From Acidobacteriota bacterium (GTDB lineage Bacteria; Acidobacteriota; Vicinamibacteria; Vicinamibacterales; 2-12-FULL-66-21), in assembly GCA_016184105.1 (NCBI GenBank), contig JACPDI010000057.1, positions 1 through 64,000 on the forward strand: a stretch of 64,000 bases of DNA, written 5' to 3'. The notes under the pieces were generated by a model. It was given only the letters and a program-made list of their open reading frames with translations. It was not told the origin of the DNA and searched no databases. Numbering within the stretch: the stretch's first letter is position 1; the number at the start of each line of letters is the position of its first letter. A program made the position numbers and the translations under genes. Of the stretch, positions 51,201 to 60,321 are shown piece after piece.

Positions 51201-52367
51201 GTGCTGCGCTACGGCCGAACCACAATATGTGGGGCGGCGATCGTTTTGCTGACCGCATTGCCGCTTGCCGCCCAGGGTGGCAGCGACTTCCTCTCGCTTG
51301 GCATTGGATGGTCGGCGCGACTCGCCAGCCCGTTGCTCGCCGCGCCTGCCGCCGACTCGCTCCGCGTCTATCTCCCGCTGCGCGCCGGCCGCGTTCTCGC
51401 GCTCTCCCTCGCTGACGGGCAGGAACTGTGGTCCGCCCTGCTGCCGCTCACCCGCGGCGTCTCGGTGGACGCCGGGCGCGTGTTTACCGCGACCGCCGAC
51501 GAAGTGCTCGCGCTGGACGCGACCACCGGCCGGGTGATCTGGCGAGTGTTCGCGCGAGACGTCGTGGCGATCCCCTCGGCGCGCGCCGGCTGGGTCGTGG
51601 CCGCCGCCGGTCCCGACGTCCTGGCGTTGCGCGCGTCGGATGGGCGCGTCGTGTGGCGCCGCACCTTGCCCGCCGCGCCCCGCGCCCCGTTCAGCATCGA
51701 CGGCGATCGCGCGTACGCGCCGCTCGTCGACGGCTCGATCGTCGCGCTGGACATCCGCGACGGCACGATCGCCTGGCGCGTCACGCTTCCGGCCGCCTGC
51801 GGCCCCATCACCGCGGTCGCAGACCGCCTGTTTGCCGGGTGCGTGGACAATTTCTTGTATTCGCTCGACGCGCGCGATGGTGACCGACGCTGGAGATGGC
51901 GCACGAACGCCGACGTGATGTCGCCGGCCGTGCAGGACGGCTCGCGCGTCTACTTCGCCTCGCTCGACAACATCGTCCGGGCGCTCGACCTGGGTTCGGG
52001 CGTGCAGCGATGGCGGCACCCGATGGAGACGCGGCCGCTGCGCGGCCCCGTGCTGGATCAGGATCTGCTCGTGGTGTCGGCGAGCAACGAACTGCGCGCC
52101 GTGCGCCCGCGTGACGGCACGCTGGCGGGGCGCTTCACGGCCCCGGCGGAGCTGGCCGCGCCCGCGGTTTTCGCGCCGGCCGATTCGGGCGCGCGCGCCG
52201 TCATCGTCACCGGCGCGACGACCGGCGACTGGCGGGTCTACGGCCTGATGCGACTGCCCGAGCCGGCGCCGGTGCCGCTCACGGAAATACCCGGCCGGCC
52301 GCTGTCTCCCGACGCTCCGCCATTTCCTCCCGGATCGCCGTTGCCAGGCGCTTCACGCCTTCCCTGA
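51201..52367 (+). CDS. PQQ-binding-like beta-propeller repeat protein
   Basis: A 388-residue exported protein. GTG start with a signal sequence ([21 protein letters not shown]). The body is a chain of PQQ-like repeats, each with a pattern '[13 protein letters not shown]', '[14 protein letters not shown]', '[17 protein letters not shown]', '[16 protein letters not shown]', which form a propeller. BamB is similar in fold but the sequence is not clearly BamB. Its function may be scaffold or sensor; no catalytic residues are seen. The 3' end overlaps the convergent aminotransferase gene by 89 bases. Confidence 0.8.
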   Translation: MLRYGRTTICGAAIVLLTALPLAAQGGSDFLSLGIGWSARLASPLLAAPAADSLRVYLPLRAGRVLALSLADGQELWSALLPLTRGVSVDAGRVFTATADEVLALDATTGRVIWRVFARDVVAIPSARAGWVVAAAGPDVLALRASDGRVVWRRTLPAAPRAPFSIDGDRAYAPLVDGSIVALDIRDGTIAWRVTLPAACGPITAVADRLFAGCVDNFLYSLDARDGDRRWRWRTNADVMSPAVQDGSRVYFASLDNIVRALDLGSGVQRWRHPMETRPLRGPVLDQDLLVVSASNELRAVRPRDGTLAGRFTAPAELAAPAVFAPADSGARAVIVTGATTGDWRVYGLMRLPEPAPVPLTEIPGRPLSPDAPPFPPGSPLPGASRLP

Positions 52368-53535
52368 TCCGGTCGTGTGTCGGCGCGGAGAACGACAGCC
52401 GGACGGTCTCCGCCCCCGCGCCGTCGACGTAGAACGCCGCGCCCGCCACGTAGATCACGCCGTGCTGCACGCATCGGTGCAGCAGCAGGTCGGCGTCCAT
52501 CTGGTTCGGGAGCGTCAGCCAGAGGAAGAATCCACCCTGGGGATCCGGCCACGTGACGGCGCCGGCCAGCTCGCTGCGCAGGGCCTCCGCCATGACGTCG
52601 TGCTTCTGGCGATAGTGCGCGCGCAACACCGGAATCTGCCGCTGGAGGATGCCGCGCTTCCACGTTTCGAACACGATGCGCTGATCCAGCCCGCCCGTGC
52701 AGAGGTCCGCCGCCTGCTTCGCGATCTCCAGCCGGGCCGCGATCGCAGGGGGCGCGGTGATCCACGCCACGCGGAATCCGGGCGCGAGCGTTTTTGAGAA
52801 GCTGCTCAGGTAAATCACGCGGCCGTCGGTGTCGTCCGCCTTGATTGGACGAATGACGCCGTCTCCGGCGCTCTGGTTGAAGAAGATCTCCCGGTACGGA
52901 TCGTCCTCCACGATGAGCATGTTTTCGCGGGCGGCCCATTCGAGCAGCTGACGCCGCTTGGCCGGGGCCATGAGCAGCCCGGTCGGGTTCTGGAAGTTCG
53001 GCACGACGTACAGGAATCGCACGCGCCGGCCTGCCGAGCGGAGCCGGTGCAGGACGGCGGCGAGATCCTCGAGGTCGATGCCGTCATCCTGCTGCTTGAC
53101 CCCCACGAGCTCTGCCTGCATGTTGCGGAACGCGGTGATCGCTCCCGTGTAGGCCGGCAGTTCCACGAGGGCCACGTCGCCCGGGTCGAGCAGCACGCGC
53201 GCGACCAGGTCCAGGCCCTGCTGCGAACCGGTCGTGACGAGCAGCGTCTCGATGCTGGTCGTGATGCTCCGCGTCGCGAGGATCTCGATGAGGGCCTCCA
53301 GCAGCGGCTTGTGCCCGCGCGTCGGCCCGTACTGCAGCACGCTGCCGTCCCTGCCGCTGAGCAACTCGGCGTTGATGGCGCGGAATTCCTCCCACGCGAA
53401 GACGGCCGGATCCGGATAGCCCGGCGCGAACGAGATGATGTCGCGCGCCTGCGCCAGCACGGTGCCCATCTTGCGGATCGCGGACTCCCTCATGCCCAGG
53501 GAGGCACGCGACAGGAACGTGTCGTAGTCAATCAT
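52279..53535 (-). CDS. PLP-dependent aminotransferase (class I/II, MocR/LysN-like)
   Basis: A 418-residue fold-type I aminotransferase. 'ISFAPGYPDPAVFAWEEFRAI', 'LQYGPTRGHKPLLEALIEIL', 'TTGSQQGLDLVARVLLDPGDVALVELPAYTGAI', 'YVVPNFQNPTGLLM', and the lysine site 'YLSSFSKTLAPGFRVAWITAP' are visible. It lacks the GntR domain of MocR regulators. Relatives act on 2-aminoadipate or aromatic/branched amino acids; the substrate is not deducible. The ATG at 53535 overlaps the upstream membrane protein stop (ATGA). Confidence 0.92.
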   Translation of the reverse strand: MIDYDTFLSRASLGMRESAIRKMGTVLAQARDIISFAPGYPDPAVFAWEEFRAINAELLSGRDGSVLQYGPTRGHKPLLEALIEILATRSITTSIETLLVTTGSQQGLDLVARVLLDPGDVALVELPAYTGAITAFRNMQAELVGVKQQDDGIDLEDLAAVLHRLRSAGRRVRFLYVVPNFQNPTGLLMAPAKRRQLLEWAARENMLIVEDDPYREIFFNQSAGDGVIRPIKADDTDGRVIYLSSFSKTLAPGFRVAWITAPPAIAARLEIAKQAADLCTGGLDQRIVFETWKRGILQRQIPVLRAHYRQKHDVMAEALRSELAGAVTWPDPQGGFFLWLTLPNQMDADLLLHRCVQHGVIYVAGAAFYVDGAGAETVRLSFSAPTHDRIREGVKRLATAIREEMAERRETAAGRVFP

Positions 53536-54518
53536 GCGGTTCGGATCCACTGTGGGTGGGCCGGCGCGTGGCCCGCGAAGCGGCGATACCGTGTGAGGTA
53601 GGCGCCGAGAGCGGTCAGCCCGATGAACTCGAAGATGAGACCGCGCAGCAGCCACGCGACGAGCTGCAGCGGGACGACGATGACGCTGGCAAACGGCACG
53701 AACGCGATGAGACCAAGCCCCGCGGCCGCGACGATCGAGACGGCGGTCGCGGCCAGCACCAGCAGGAGGACGACACCGAACACGCCCGCGACCTCGCGGA
53801 ACGCGCCGCCGAGGAAATGGATGACGCGGCCGAACGCGGTCCGGACGCTGACATCATCGACGGCGATGATCATCTGCAGCAGCAGGTAAAAGAGATTGAC
53901 GATCGTGATCCAGACCAGCAGCGCGCCGGAAAACAGCGTCGCGACGACCGTCCAGCCCACGAACATCCCCGGATTGCCTGCGAAGCGGTACCCGCCGAGC
54001 ACGACGAGGAGGTACGCGCCGCCGGTCACGCCGTACACCACGATCAGCGACAGCCCCAGCCGGAAGTACCGGCGGAACAACCGCTCGCACCCTTCGATGA
54101 ACCGTTCGATGCTGAAGCGGCGCGCGCGGGCCACCAGGTCCAGGTCGACCGTCCCGTCCTCGATCGGCCCGGCCCCGCGCTCCGCGAGCGCGAGCACGGT
54201 GACCGTGCCTCCCTTCACCAGGAATACCAGCGCTGAGCCGCCAATCAGGACCACGCCGAACGCCAGCAGGAAGAGCACGAGCGCGACGGGCGTGGCGAGC
54301 AGTTCGGCGGCCACGCCGGTGACGCGCTCGCGGAGATCGCCCGCCATCAGGTCCGAGACGTCCCCGCCGAGCATCAGCCCGACCATCAGGACGCCGCCGA
54401 TGACGGGAACGGCGAGCGCGATCTTGAAGATCGAGTCGGCGATGAACTGGACGATGATGAGCGGCCAGTTTGCCGCTGCGAGCAGCGCGCCGCGCTTGAG
54501 CGTAGGCTTCAGACCCAG
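53532..54518 (-). CDS. Conserved multi-pass membrane protein, start codon uncertain
   Basis: About 328 residues with six or more hydrophobic segments. 'LGLKPTLKRGALLAAANWPLIIVQFIADSIFKIALAVPVIGGVLMV' begins it, and charged 'RYRRFAGHAPAHPQWIRTA' closes it. I do not recognise a characterised family; similar proteins occur in Acidobacteria without known function. No ATG, GTG or TTG lies in frame at the expected place: the best candidate is CTG at 54518, and the frame is open far upstream as antisense of the kinase. It shares a four-base overlap with the aminotransferase gene. Confidence 0.6.
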   Translation of the reverse strand: MGLKPTLKRGALLAAANWPLIIVQFIADSIFKIALAVPVIGGVLMVGLMLGGDVSDLMAGDLRERVTGVAAELLATPVALVLFLLAFGVVLIGGSALVFLVKGGTVTVLALAERGAGPIEDGTVDLDLVARARRFSIERFIEGCERLFRRYFRLGLSLIVVYGVTGGAYLLVVLGGYRFAGNPGMFVGWTVVATLFSGALLVWITIVNLFYLLLQMIIAVDDVSVRTAFGRVIHFLGGAFREVAGVFGVVLLLVLAATAVSIVAAAGLGLIAFVPFASVIVVPLQLVAWLLRGLIFEFIGLTALGAYLTRYRRFAGHAPAHPQWIRTA

Positions 54519-54526
54519 ACAAGCCA

Positions 54527-54532
54527 GTATAC
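54527..54532 (+). promoter_or_regulatory. -10-like TATACT between divergent membrane protein and kinase genes
   Basis: TATACT on the plus strand is 20 bases before the kinase GTG; the minus strand reads AGTATA. A very short or absent leader would follow in either direction. No convincing -35 box was seen. Confidence 0.35.
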
Positions 54533-54551
54533 TCGGAGTATCGAGCTTCCA

Positions 54552-57500
54552 GTGACGCGGACCGCCGTTCCGCCTGCGCGCCGCACGGCTGCGCGCGGCG
54601 CGTTCATCGCGCTTGTCGCCGTCGTACTCGCCTCGACGCTCGCCGCCGGGGTGCGCCCGCTCGTCGTGGCGGGCCGGACGCCGGACACGCGCTGGCACCG
54701 CATCGAGCGCGACGTCCGCGCGCGGCTCGGCGCGGCCTTTTCCGCGACGTCGGAAGCGGCGGCCGCGCTCGCGCGCCGTGGCGACGTCGCCCGCGGGCTG
54801 CTCGTGCGCGCGGAGGAGCCGCAGGAACTGTTTCGGGCGATCGAGCAGCGCGTCTATCACCCCGCTCCCTCGCTCGCCATCACCATCCTCGACGCCTCCG
54901 GCGCCGCGCGCGCCTGGCACGGCCGTGCCTCGGAGCTGGGCGCGGTTGCCACGATCTCCCCCGCCGGCACGGCGGCCACCGCGACCGCCCTTGGCTTCCG
55001 CATCGTCCGGTTCGAACCGATCGTCGACGCGGCCACGCGCCGCCGTCTCGGAACGGTGGTCGTCGAGCAGGTCATCTCCGACTCGCGCGTCGGCAGTCTC
55101 GTCTCCGATGCCTTCCGCTTCTCGACTCCCGCCGGCGACGTCACGCTGCGCCCGGCGCGGCCCGCCCACGCGGAGGTCGGGGATCTGTCCTTCACGGTGG
55201 CGAACCCCGACGGCGAGCCGCTGATCGTCGCATCGGCGAGCCGGCAGGATCTCGCCCGCGCCATCGCGGCCGACACGCGCGCGGCATGGGGCACGTTGCT
55301 CGTCGTCATGGCCGCCGTCCTGGTGCTTGCGACCGGCCGGCTGGCCGACGCGCTCGCGCTCGCCCGGACGCGGCGCGCCGCGGTGACCTCGGCCCTCGCG
55401 GCTGCCGGCGTGCTCGTGCTTGCCCGGCTCCTTCTGTGGCCGGCCCTGCCTCGGCTGGAGACCGGTACGACGACCGTCGAAGGCGCGTTCGCGCTCGTTC
55501 TGCGGTCGCCGCTGGATCTCTGGCTGACGGCCGCGCTCCTGCTCGCCATCGCCGCGCTCGCCGGAAGCCTTGCCGGCCGGGCTCGCACGGCATTTCGCCC
55601 GGCGCGGCGGAGCCCGGCGGAGTGGCGCGGCCGGTTCGCGCTCCAGCAGGTGGCGGCCGGTGCCGTGGCGGCGGGGGTGCTGGCGGCGTGCGACACGCTG
55701 CTGGCCCGCAGCGTCGTGCTGACCGGCATCGACTCTCTGAGCCTGTCCCTGCATCCGTGGTCCGGCGAGCGATTCGTGTCGCTCTTCGGCGTGATTCTCC
55801 TGCAGACCGCGGCGCTCTGGCTGGCCGCGGTGACCCTCGCGCTGTCGCTCGCGCCGTGGCGTGTTGCCCGCCGCTCGCGGCCGGCGTTGGTGCCGATCGC
55901 CTTGTGGCTCGCAGCTGCGATCGCCGTCGCCTTGTTCGCGCTTCAGGAGGGCGCGCGCCTGTCCCTGTCGTTCTTCCTGAGCCTCGCGATTGCCGGCCTC
56001 GCAGGCCTGCTCGCACCCCGCGTGACCACCCGGTACCGCCGCGCCGGGCCGTCCGCACGCCTGCTCGCCTTTGCGCCGGCGTTCCTCGTGCCGGCGCTGG
56101 TCGTCTATCCCGCGCTGCTCGACAGCTCGCAGGCGATGACGCGGAAGCTCGTGGAGACGCAATATTCGCTGGAGGCGCTGCGCCACCGCGAGGCGCTGCT
56201 CGGCACGCTCGAGCAAGCGGAGCGCGAGATCGATCGCATCCCGAACCTGCCGGGGCTCGTCCGCGCGGACGTGCCGGGCGTGAGCACCGAGCCCGCGTTC
56301 GTCGTCTGGAGCGAGACCGCGCTCGCGCGGCGGCGCCTCACGTCGTCGGTGGAGCTGTACGCCGCGGACGGCCGCCTTGTGAGCCGCTTCGCGCTCAACT
56401 TCCCCGAGTACGAGGCCAGCGCGCAGACGACGCGGAGCGAGAGCTGCACCTGGCGCCTGTTCGGCGAGGCGCGGCCGTTTGGCGCGGAGGAGCGGGCCGC
56501 CCTGCATGCGGAACGTGCGCTCTGCGATGCCGGCGGGAAGGCTGCCGGCGCCATTGTCCTCCACGTGATGCTGGACTACAGCGCGTTGCCGTTCATCTCG
56601 CCCGAGAGCCCGTATCGCGCGGTCTTCCGGGCGGAGCGGCCGTCACGCGAGCCCGGGCATCCGCGGCAGATCGCACTCGTGATCTACGGCTGGAGCCTGT
56701 TGCCGGTCTATACCTCCGGGGTCCAGGTCTGGGCCCTGGACGACGCGCTGTTCGAGCGATCGTACCGGTCGCGCGCGGGCTTCTGGGCGAGCCTGGGGGG
56801 GCGCGACGAGACGTGGCACGTGTACTTCGCCAACGATCGGTCGGGCATTTACGCCGTCGGGTACCCGGCGCTCAGTTCCTTCGATCACCTGGTGCACCTC
56901 GCCGAGCTGGCGATGCTGGCCGCGGCGTTCTACCTGCTGGGGCTGGCGGCGATGGGGGTGTTCAACCGCGTCGCGCGCGGCCGCGCGTGGACGCGACGCG
57001 CGCTGCTGCGCGACATCCGCGCAAGCTTCTATCGCAAGCTGCTGATCGCGTTCGTGGCCGCGTCGGTCATCCCCGTTCTCTCGCTCGCGCTCGTGATCCG
57101 CACGTATTTCGCGACCCGGCTCCGCGTGGACGTCAACGCGGAGGCGGCGCGGACGGCGACCATCGCGCAGCACGCGCTCGAGGAGCTGGCCGCGCTGCTG
57201 CGCCTGGCCGGGCTGTCGGCTCCACCCATCAACGACGACCTGATGGTCGAGGTGAGCCAGATGATCGGGCGCGACGTCAACGTGTTCGAAGGGGCGTCGC
57301 TGCTGGCCACCAGCCAGCGCGATCTCTTCGCCTCAGGCCTGCTGCCCACGCGCACGCCGGAGGACGTGTACCGCGAACTCGTCCTCCAGCGCCGCCCCAC
57401 GTTCGTGGGCGAGGATACCGTGGGCGATCTGCGGTACCTGGTGGCGGCGGCGCCCGTCCGCGCCACGGGACGCGACGCCGTCGTGACGGTGCCGCTGGCG

Positions 57501-58457
57501 TCGCGCCAGCAGGAGATCGAGCGCGAGATCGAAGAGCTCGATCGGGGCCTGCTGCTCGCGGTGCTGGTCTTCATCATCGTCGGGGCGGCCATCGGCCTGC
57601 CGACGGCCGAGCGCATCGCCGATCCGATCCGCCGGCTGACGCGCGCCGCCCACCGGATCGCGAGGGGGGATTTCGACACCCGCGTGGCCGTGAGATCGAT
57701 CGACGAGCTTCGGCGGCTGGTGGACGCGTTCAACCAGATGGCGGCCGAGCTCAAGACGCATCAGCAGCAACTCGAGCGCACGCACCGTTTGGAAGCCTGG
57801 GCCGAGATGGCACGGCAGGTTGCGCACGAAATCAAGAACCCGCTGACGCCGATCCAGCTCTCGGCCGAGCACCTCCGGCGCGTCCACGCGGATCGGGGCG
57901 AACCGCTCTCGCCCGTCCTCGACAGCTGCGTCGATTCGATCCTGGGGCAGGTGCGCCTGCTGCGGCAGATCGCCGGCGAGTTCTCCAGCTTCGCCTCGTC
58001 GCCGACCGCGCGGCCGGCGCCGGCCGGCGTCCGTGCGCTGCTCGATGAAGTCGTCGCGCCCTATCGGACGGGCCTGGATGGCCGCATCGATGTGCACGTC
58101 GACTGCCCGCCGTCCGTCCCGGACGTGATGGCCGACAAGGGCCTCGTCGCTCGGGCCCTGACGAACATCATCGAGAACGCGCTGCACGCCATGCCCGGCC
58201 GCGGCGCCCTGCACATCAGCGTCGGCGTCGAAGCCGAGCACGTCGCGATTGCGGTGCGGGACACCGGCGTCGGCATGGACGAAGACGCGTTCGCGCGGGT
58301 CTTTGAACCGTACTTTTCCACGAAGGCGACCGGCACAGGGCTGGGCCTCACGATCGCAAGCAGGAACGTGGAGTTGAGCGGCGGCACGATTGCCGTCGCG
58401 AGCCGCAAGGGTGAAGGGACGACGGTGACTATTCGCCTGCGGATCGCGGGGCGCTGA
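54552..58457 (+). CDS. Very large NtrY-like sensor histidine kinase
   Basis: A 1301-residue membrane kinase, far longer than the usual 730-750 of NtrY. Residues 1-45: anchor and start of an extracytoplasmic domain to about 240. About eight hydrophobic segments follow (240-535), then a second extracytoplasmic region (545-790), a membrane helix (795-815), another periplasmic loop, and the HAMP region ('ADPIRRLTRAAHRIARGDFDTRVAVRSIDELRRLVDAFNQMA'). The H-box is 'QVAHEIKNPLTPIQLSAEHLRR' with phospho-acceptor His1092; N-box 'NIIENALHAMP' and G-boxes 'DTGVGMDEDAF', 'GTGLGLTIASRNV' are intact. No response regulator adjoins. The NtrY H-box suggests a sigma-54 activator as partner. Confidence 0.88.
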   Translation: MTRTAVPPARRTAARGAFIALVAVVLASTLAAGVRPLVVAGRTPDTRWHRIERDVRARLGAAFSATSEAAAALARRGDVARGLLVRAEEPQELFRAIEQRVYHPAPSLAITILDASGAARAWHGRASELGAVATISPAGTAATATALGFRIVRFEPIVDAATRRRLGTVVVEQVISDSRVGSLVSDAFRFSTPAGDVTLRPARPAHAEVGDLSFTVANPDGEPLIVASASRQDLARAIAADTRAAWGTLLVVMAAVLVLATGRLADALALARTRRAAVTSALAAAGVLVLARLLLWPALPRLETGTTTVEGAFALVLRSPLDLWLTAALLLAIAALAGSLAGRARTAFRPARRSPAEWRGRFALQQVAAGAVAAGVLAACDTLLARSVVLTGIDSLSLSLHPWSGERFVSLFGVILLQTAALWLAAVTLALSLAPWRVARRSRPALVPIALWLAAAIAVALFALQEGARLSLSFFLSLAIAGLAGLLAPRVTTRYRRAGPSARLLAFAPAFLVPALVVYPALLDSSQAMTRKLVETQYSLEALRHREALLGTLEQAEREIDRIPNLPGLVRADVPGVSTEPAFVVWSETALARRRLTSSVELYAADGRLVSRFALNFPEYEASAQTTRSESCTWRLFGEARPFGAEERAALHAERALCDAGGKAAGAIVLHVMLDYSALPFISPESPYRAVFRAERPSREPGHPRQIALVIYGWSLLPVYTSGVQVWALDDALFERSYRSRAGFWASLGGRDETWHVYFANDRSGIYAVGYPALSSFDHLVHLAELAMLAAAFYLLGLAAMGVFNRVARGRAWTRRALLRDIRASFYRKLLIAFVAASVIPVLSLALVIRTYFATRLRVDVNAEAARTATIAQHALEELAALLRLAGLSAPPINDDLMVEVSQMIGRDVNVFEGASLLATSQRDLFASGLLPTRTPEDVYRELVLQRRPTFVGEDTVGDLRYLVAAAPVRATGRDAVVTVPLASRQQEIEREIEELDRGLLLAVLVFIIVGAAIGLPTAERIADPIRRLTRAAHRIARGDFDTRVAVRSIDELRRLVDAFNQMAAELKTHQQQLERTHRLEAWAEMARQVAHEIKNPLTPIQLSAEHLRRVHADRGEPLSPVLDSCVDSILGQVRLLRQIAGEFSSFASSPTARPAPAGVRALLDEVVAPYRTGLDGRIDVHVDCPPSVPDVMADKGLVARALTNIIENALHAMPGRGALHISVGVEAEHVAIAVRDTGVGMDEDAFARVFEPYFSTKATGTGLGLTIASRNVELSGGTIAVASRKGEGTTVTIRLRIAGR

Positions 58458-59217
58458 CGGGTTCGGTGCCGCGGCGTCGAACCCGCATCCACGCGTAGCC
58501 CACGAACGCGGACACGAGGTAGGTATACGCCAGGGCGACGAGCGCGATCCGCGGAGAGGAGGCAATGGCCGCAATCACGACCGCGCCCATGAACAGGGCC
58601 AGGTACGAGCGCTGCCACCCGAGATGGATCGTCTTGATGCTCCGGAACCGCATCGTGCTGACCATCAACACGGCGGGAACCAGCACCATGGCCAGCGCCG
58701 GCAACGCCTCGCGATAATCGAACAGCCCGTACGGATAGAGATACACCGTCGACGCGGTGATCGCCGCGGCCGCCGGGCTGGGCATCCCGACGAAATAGCG
58801 CTTGTCCGTCGTGCCGGCGCTCTGGATGTTGAAGCGCGCGAGCCGCATGGCGGCGGCGGTCACGTACAGAAAGCCCGCCGCCCATCCGAGACGCTTCAGC
58901 GGCCACAGTCCCCACGAGAACGCCAGGATGGCCGGGGCGAGACCGAACGAGATGACGTCGGCCAGCGAATCGAACTCGAGCCCGAACGCCGTCGACGAGT
59001 TCGTGAGCCGCGCGATGAAGCCGTCCAGGGTGTCGAGGACCATCGCGATGCCGATAAACAGCGCCGCGGTGTCGAAGTCGCGCCGCATCGCGTGCACGAT
59101 GCACGCATAGCCGCAGAACAGGTTGGCCAGCGTGAAAAGGCTGGGCAGCAGGAAGACGCCACGGCGAAAATGCCGGTCCCGGCCGTCGCGCGTGCCGAGC
59201 GATCCAAGAACGTTCAC
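58429..59217 (-). CDS. pssA: CDP-diacylglycerol-serine O-phosphatidyltransferase
   Basis: A 262-residue multi-pass enzyme that makes phosphatidylserine. The CDP-alcohol phosphotransferase motif DGxxAR-x8-GxxxDxxxD is complete: 'DTLDGFIARLTNSSTAFGLEFDSLADVISFG'. Start GTG 59217 overlaps the psd stop (GTGA). The last 29 bases overlap the end of the kinase gene on the opposite strand. It feeds Psd for phosphatidylethanolamine synthesis. Confidence 0.94.
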   Translation of the reverse strand: MNVLGSLGTRDGRDRHFRRGVFLLPSLFTLANLFCGYACIVHAMRRDFDTAALFIGIAMVLDTLDGFIARLTNSSTAFGLEFDSLADVISFGLAPAILAFSWGLWPLKRLGWAAGFLYVTAAAMRLARFNIQSAGTTDKRYFVGMPSPAAAAITASTVYLYPYGLFDYREALPALAMVLVPAVLMVSTMRFRSIKTIHLGWQRSYLALFMGAVVIAAIASSPRIALVALAYTYLVSAFVGYAWMRVRRRGTEPVSAPRSAGE

Positions 59218-59831
59218 AACTCTGCCAACACCGTTTCTCCGCCGCGCGCGCGGTCGCCTGCCCTGACACGCAGGCGGGCCGAGAGCGGCAGGAAGACATC
59301 CATTCTTGATCCGAACTTCATCAGGCCGAAGCGTTGACCTGTCGTCACCGTGTCTCCCTGGCGGACGCGGCACACGACGCGGCGCGCGAGGACACCCACG
59401 ACCTGGCGCACCACAATGGTCTGCCCGCCGTGATCGATCCACAACTCCGTGCGTTCGTTCAGGCAGGACTCGCGCTTGTACGCCGGCAGAAAGGTCCCCG
59501 GGCAGTAGTCCACGCGCGTCACCGTGCCTGAGGCCGGCATCCGGTTGATGTGCACGTCCAGCGGCGAGAGGAAGATCGTGACCTGCTGCCACGATCCGGG
59601 GGGCGCGCTCTGCGGATCCGCCGCCCCCGCAGCCATCACCTTCCCGTCAGCGGGCGACACAACCAGCTCCCCGGCAGGCACCGTGCGCTCCGGGTCGCGG
59701 AAGAAGAACGCCAGGAACGCCGCCACCGCGAGGCACAGCGTGCCGGCCACGACGAAGCCGACCGCGTACAGCACGAGCGCGGGAACGAGAAAGGCGGCGA
59801 CAAACGGAAACCCCGCCCGATCGATGATCAT
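59214..59831 (-). CDS. psd: Phosphatidylserine decarboxylase
   Basis: A 205-residue short-type Psd (as in the archaeal/Gram-positive type). Two N-terminal membrane helices precede 'FFRDPERTVPAGELVVSPADGKV', 'IFLSPLDVHINRMPASGTV' and the self-cleavage site 'GLMKFGSRMDVFLP', where Gly-Ser forms the pyruvoyl group. It produces phosphatidylethanolamine from the PssA product. It is coupled to pssA. Confidence 0.95.
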   Translation of the reverse strand: MIIDRAGFPFVAAFLVPALVLYAVGFVVAGTLCLAVAAFLAFFFRDPERTVPAGELVVSPADGKVMAAGAADPQSAPPGSWQQVTIFLSPLDVHINRMPASGTVTRVDYCPGTFLPAYKRESCLNERTELWIDHGGQTIVVRQVVGVLARRVVCRVRQGDTVTTGQRFGLMKFGSRMDVFLPLSARLRVRAGDRARGGETVLAEL

Positions 59832-59906
59832 CTGGCCTGTAAGGATAATCCGAAGCGGGTGCGGACCGGGGCCGGGCCGACCACGGGCCCAGCCCCCGAT
59901 CGAAAG

Positions 59907-60173
59907 TCAGGCGTGCGGCGAATGCTGCGCGGCCGGCGTCTCACTGGGCGCGTAGACGCTCCGCTCGCGCCGCAGGATTTCCTCCATCCGGTCTTTCAGG
60001 TGCAGCTTCTTCTTCTTCAGGGTGACTTCTTCCAACTGTTCGGTGTCCGAGAGGTATGACTTGCTACTGAGATTTTGCAGGCGCTCTTCCAGCTCGTGAT
60101 GCTGCGTGGCGAGGGTCCGGAATTCCTCGTCGGACTGCAGCAAGTAGGTCTTCAGCTCTGACGCGTCTGGCAT
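59907..60173 (-). CDS. DUF465 (YdcH-like) small coiled-coil protein
   Basis: An 88-residue helical protein. 'QSDEEFRTLATQHHELEERLQNLSSKSYLSDTEQLEEVTLKKKKLHLKDRMEEIL' matches the DUF465/YdcH pattern, with two helices and the basic 'KKKKLHLKDRM' motif. The function is unknown. A GGGG-containing ribosome-binding region (AGGAAAGGGGGCAGG) precedes the ATG at 60173. The gene stands alone between psd and rimI. Confidence 0.85.
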   Translation of the reverse strand: MPDASELKTYLLQSDEEFRTLATQHHELEERLQNLSSKSYLSDTEQLEEVTLKKKKLHLKDRMEEILRRERSVYAPSETPAAQHSPHA

Positions 60174-60321
60174 AGCCTGCCCCCTTTCCTGCAAGAACTG
60201 CCGTGGAGCAATGGTGGAATCGAACGATTGGGAAGGAACCGGGATCGGTCGGACCGGACCGCGGTCATAGCGGCACCTTACCATCAATTCGGAGGGGCAG
60301 CAAGGCCATCGGCGACGTATA
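60174..60321. other. Spacer between DUF465 gene and rimI
   Basis: The 148 bases contain no convincing gene. A weak symmetric stretch CGGTCGGACCGGACCG (about 60246-60261) could form a hairpin and act as the rimI terminator. The minus strand also supplies the ribosome-binding site for the DUF465 gene. Confidence 0.4.

Noticed and set aside
53532-56564. A minus-strand open frame of 1010 codons
   Set aside because: Only its last third is a real membrane protein. The rest is antisense to the kinase gene and is Arg/Gly-rich without family features; long antisense frames are expected at this GC content.
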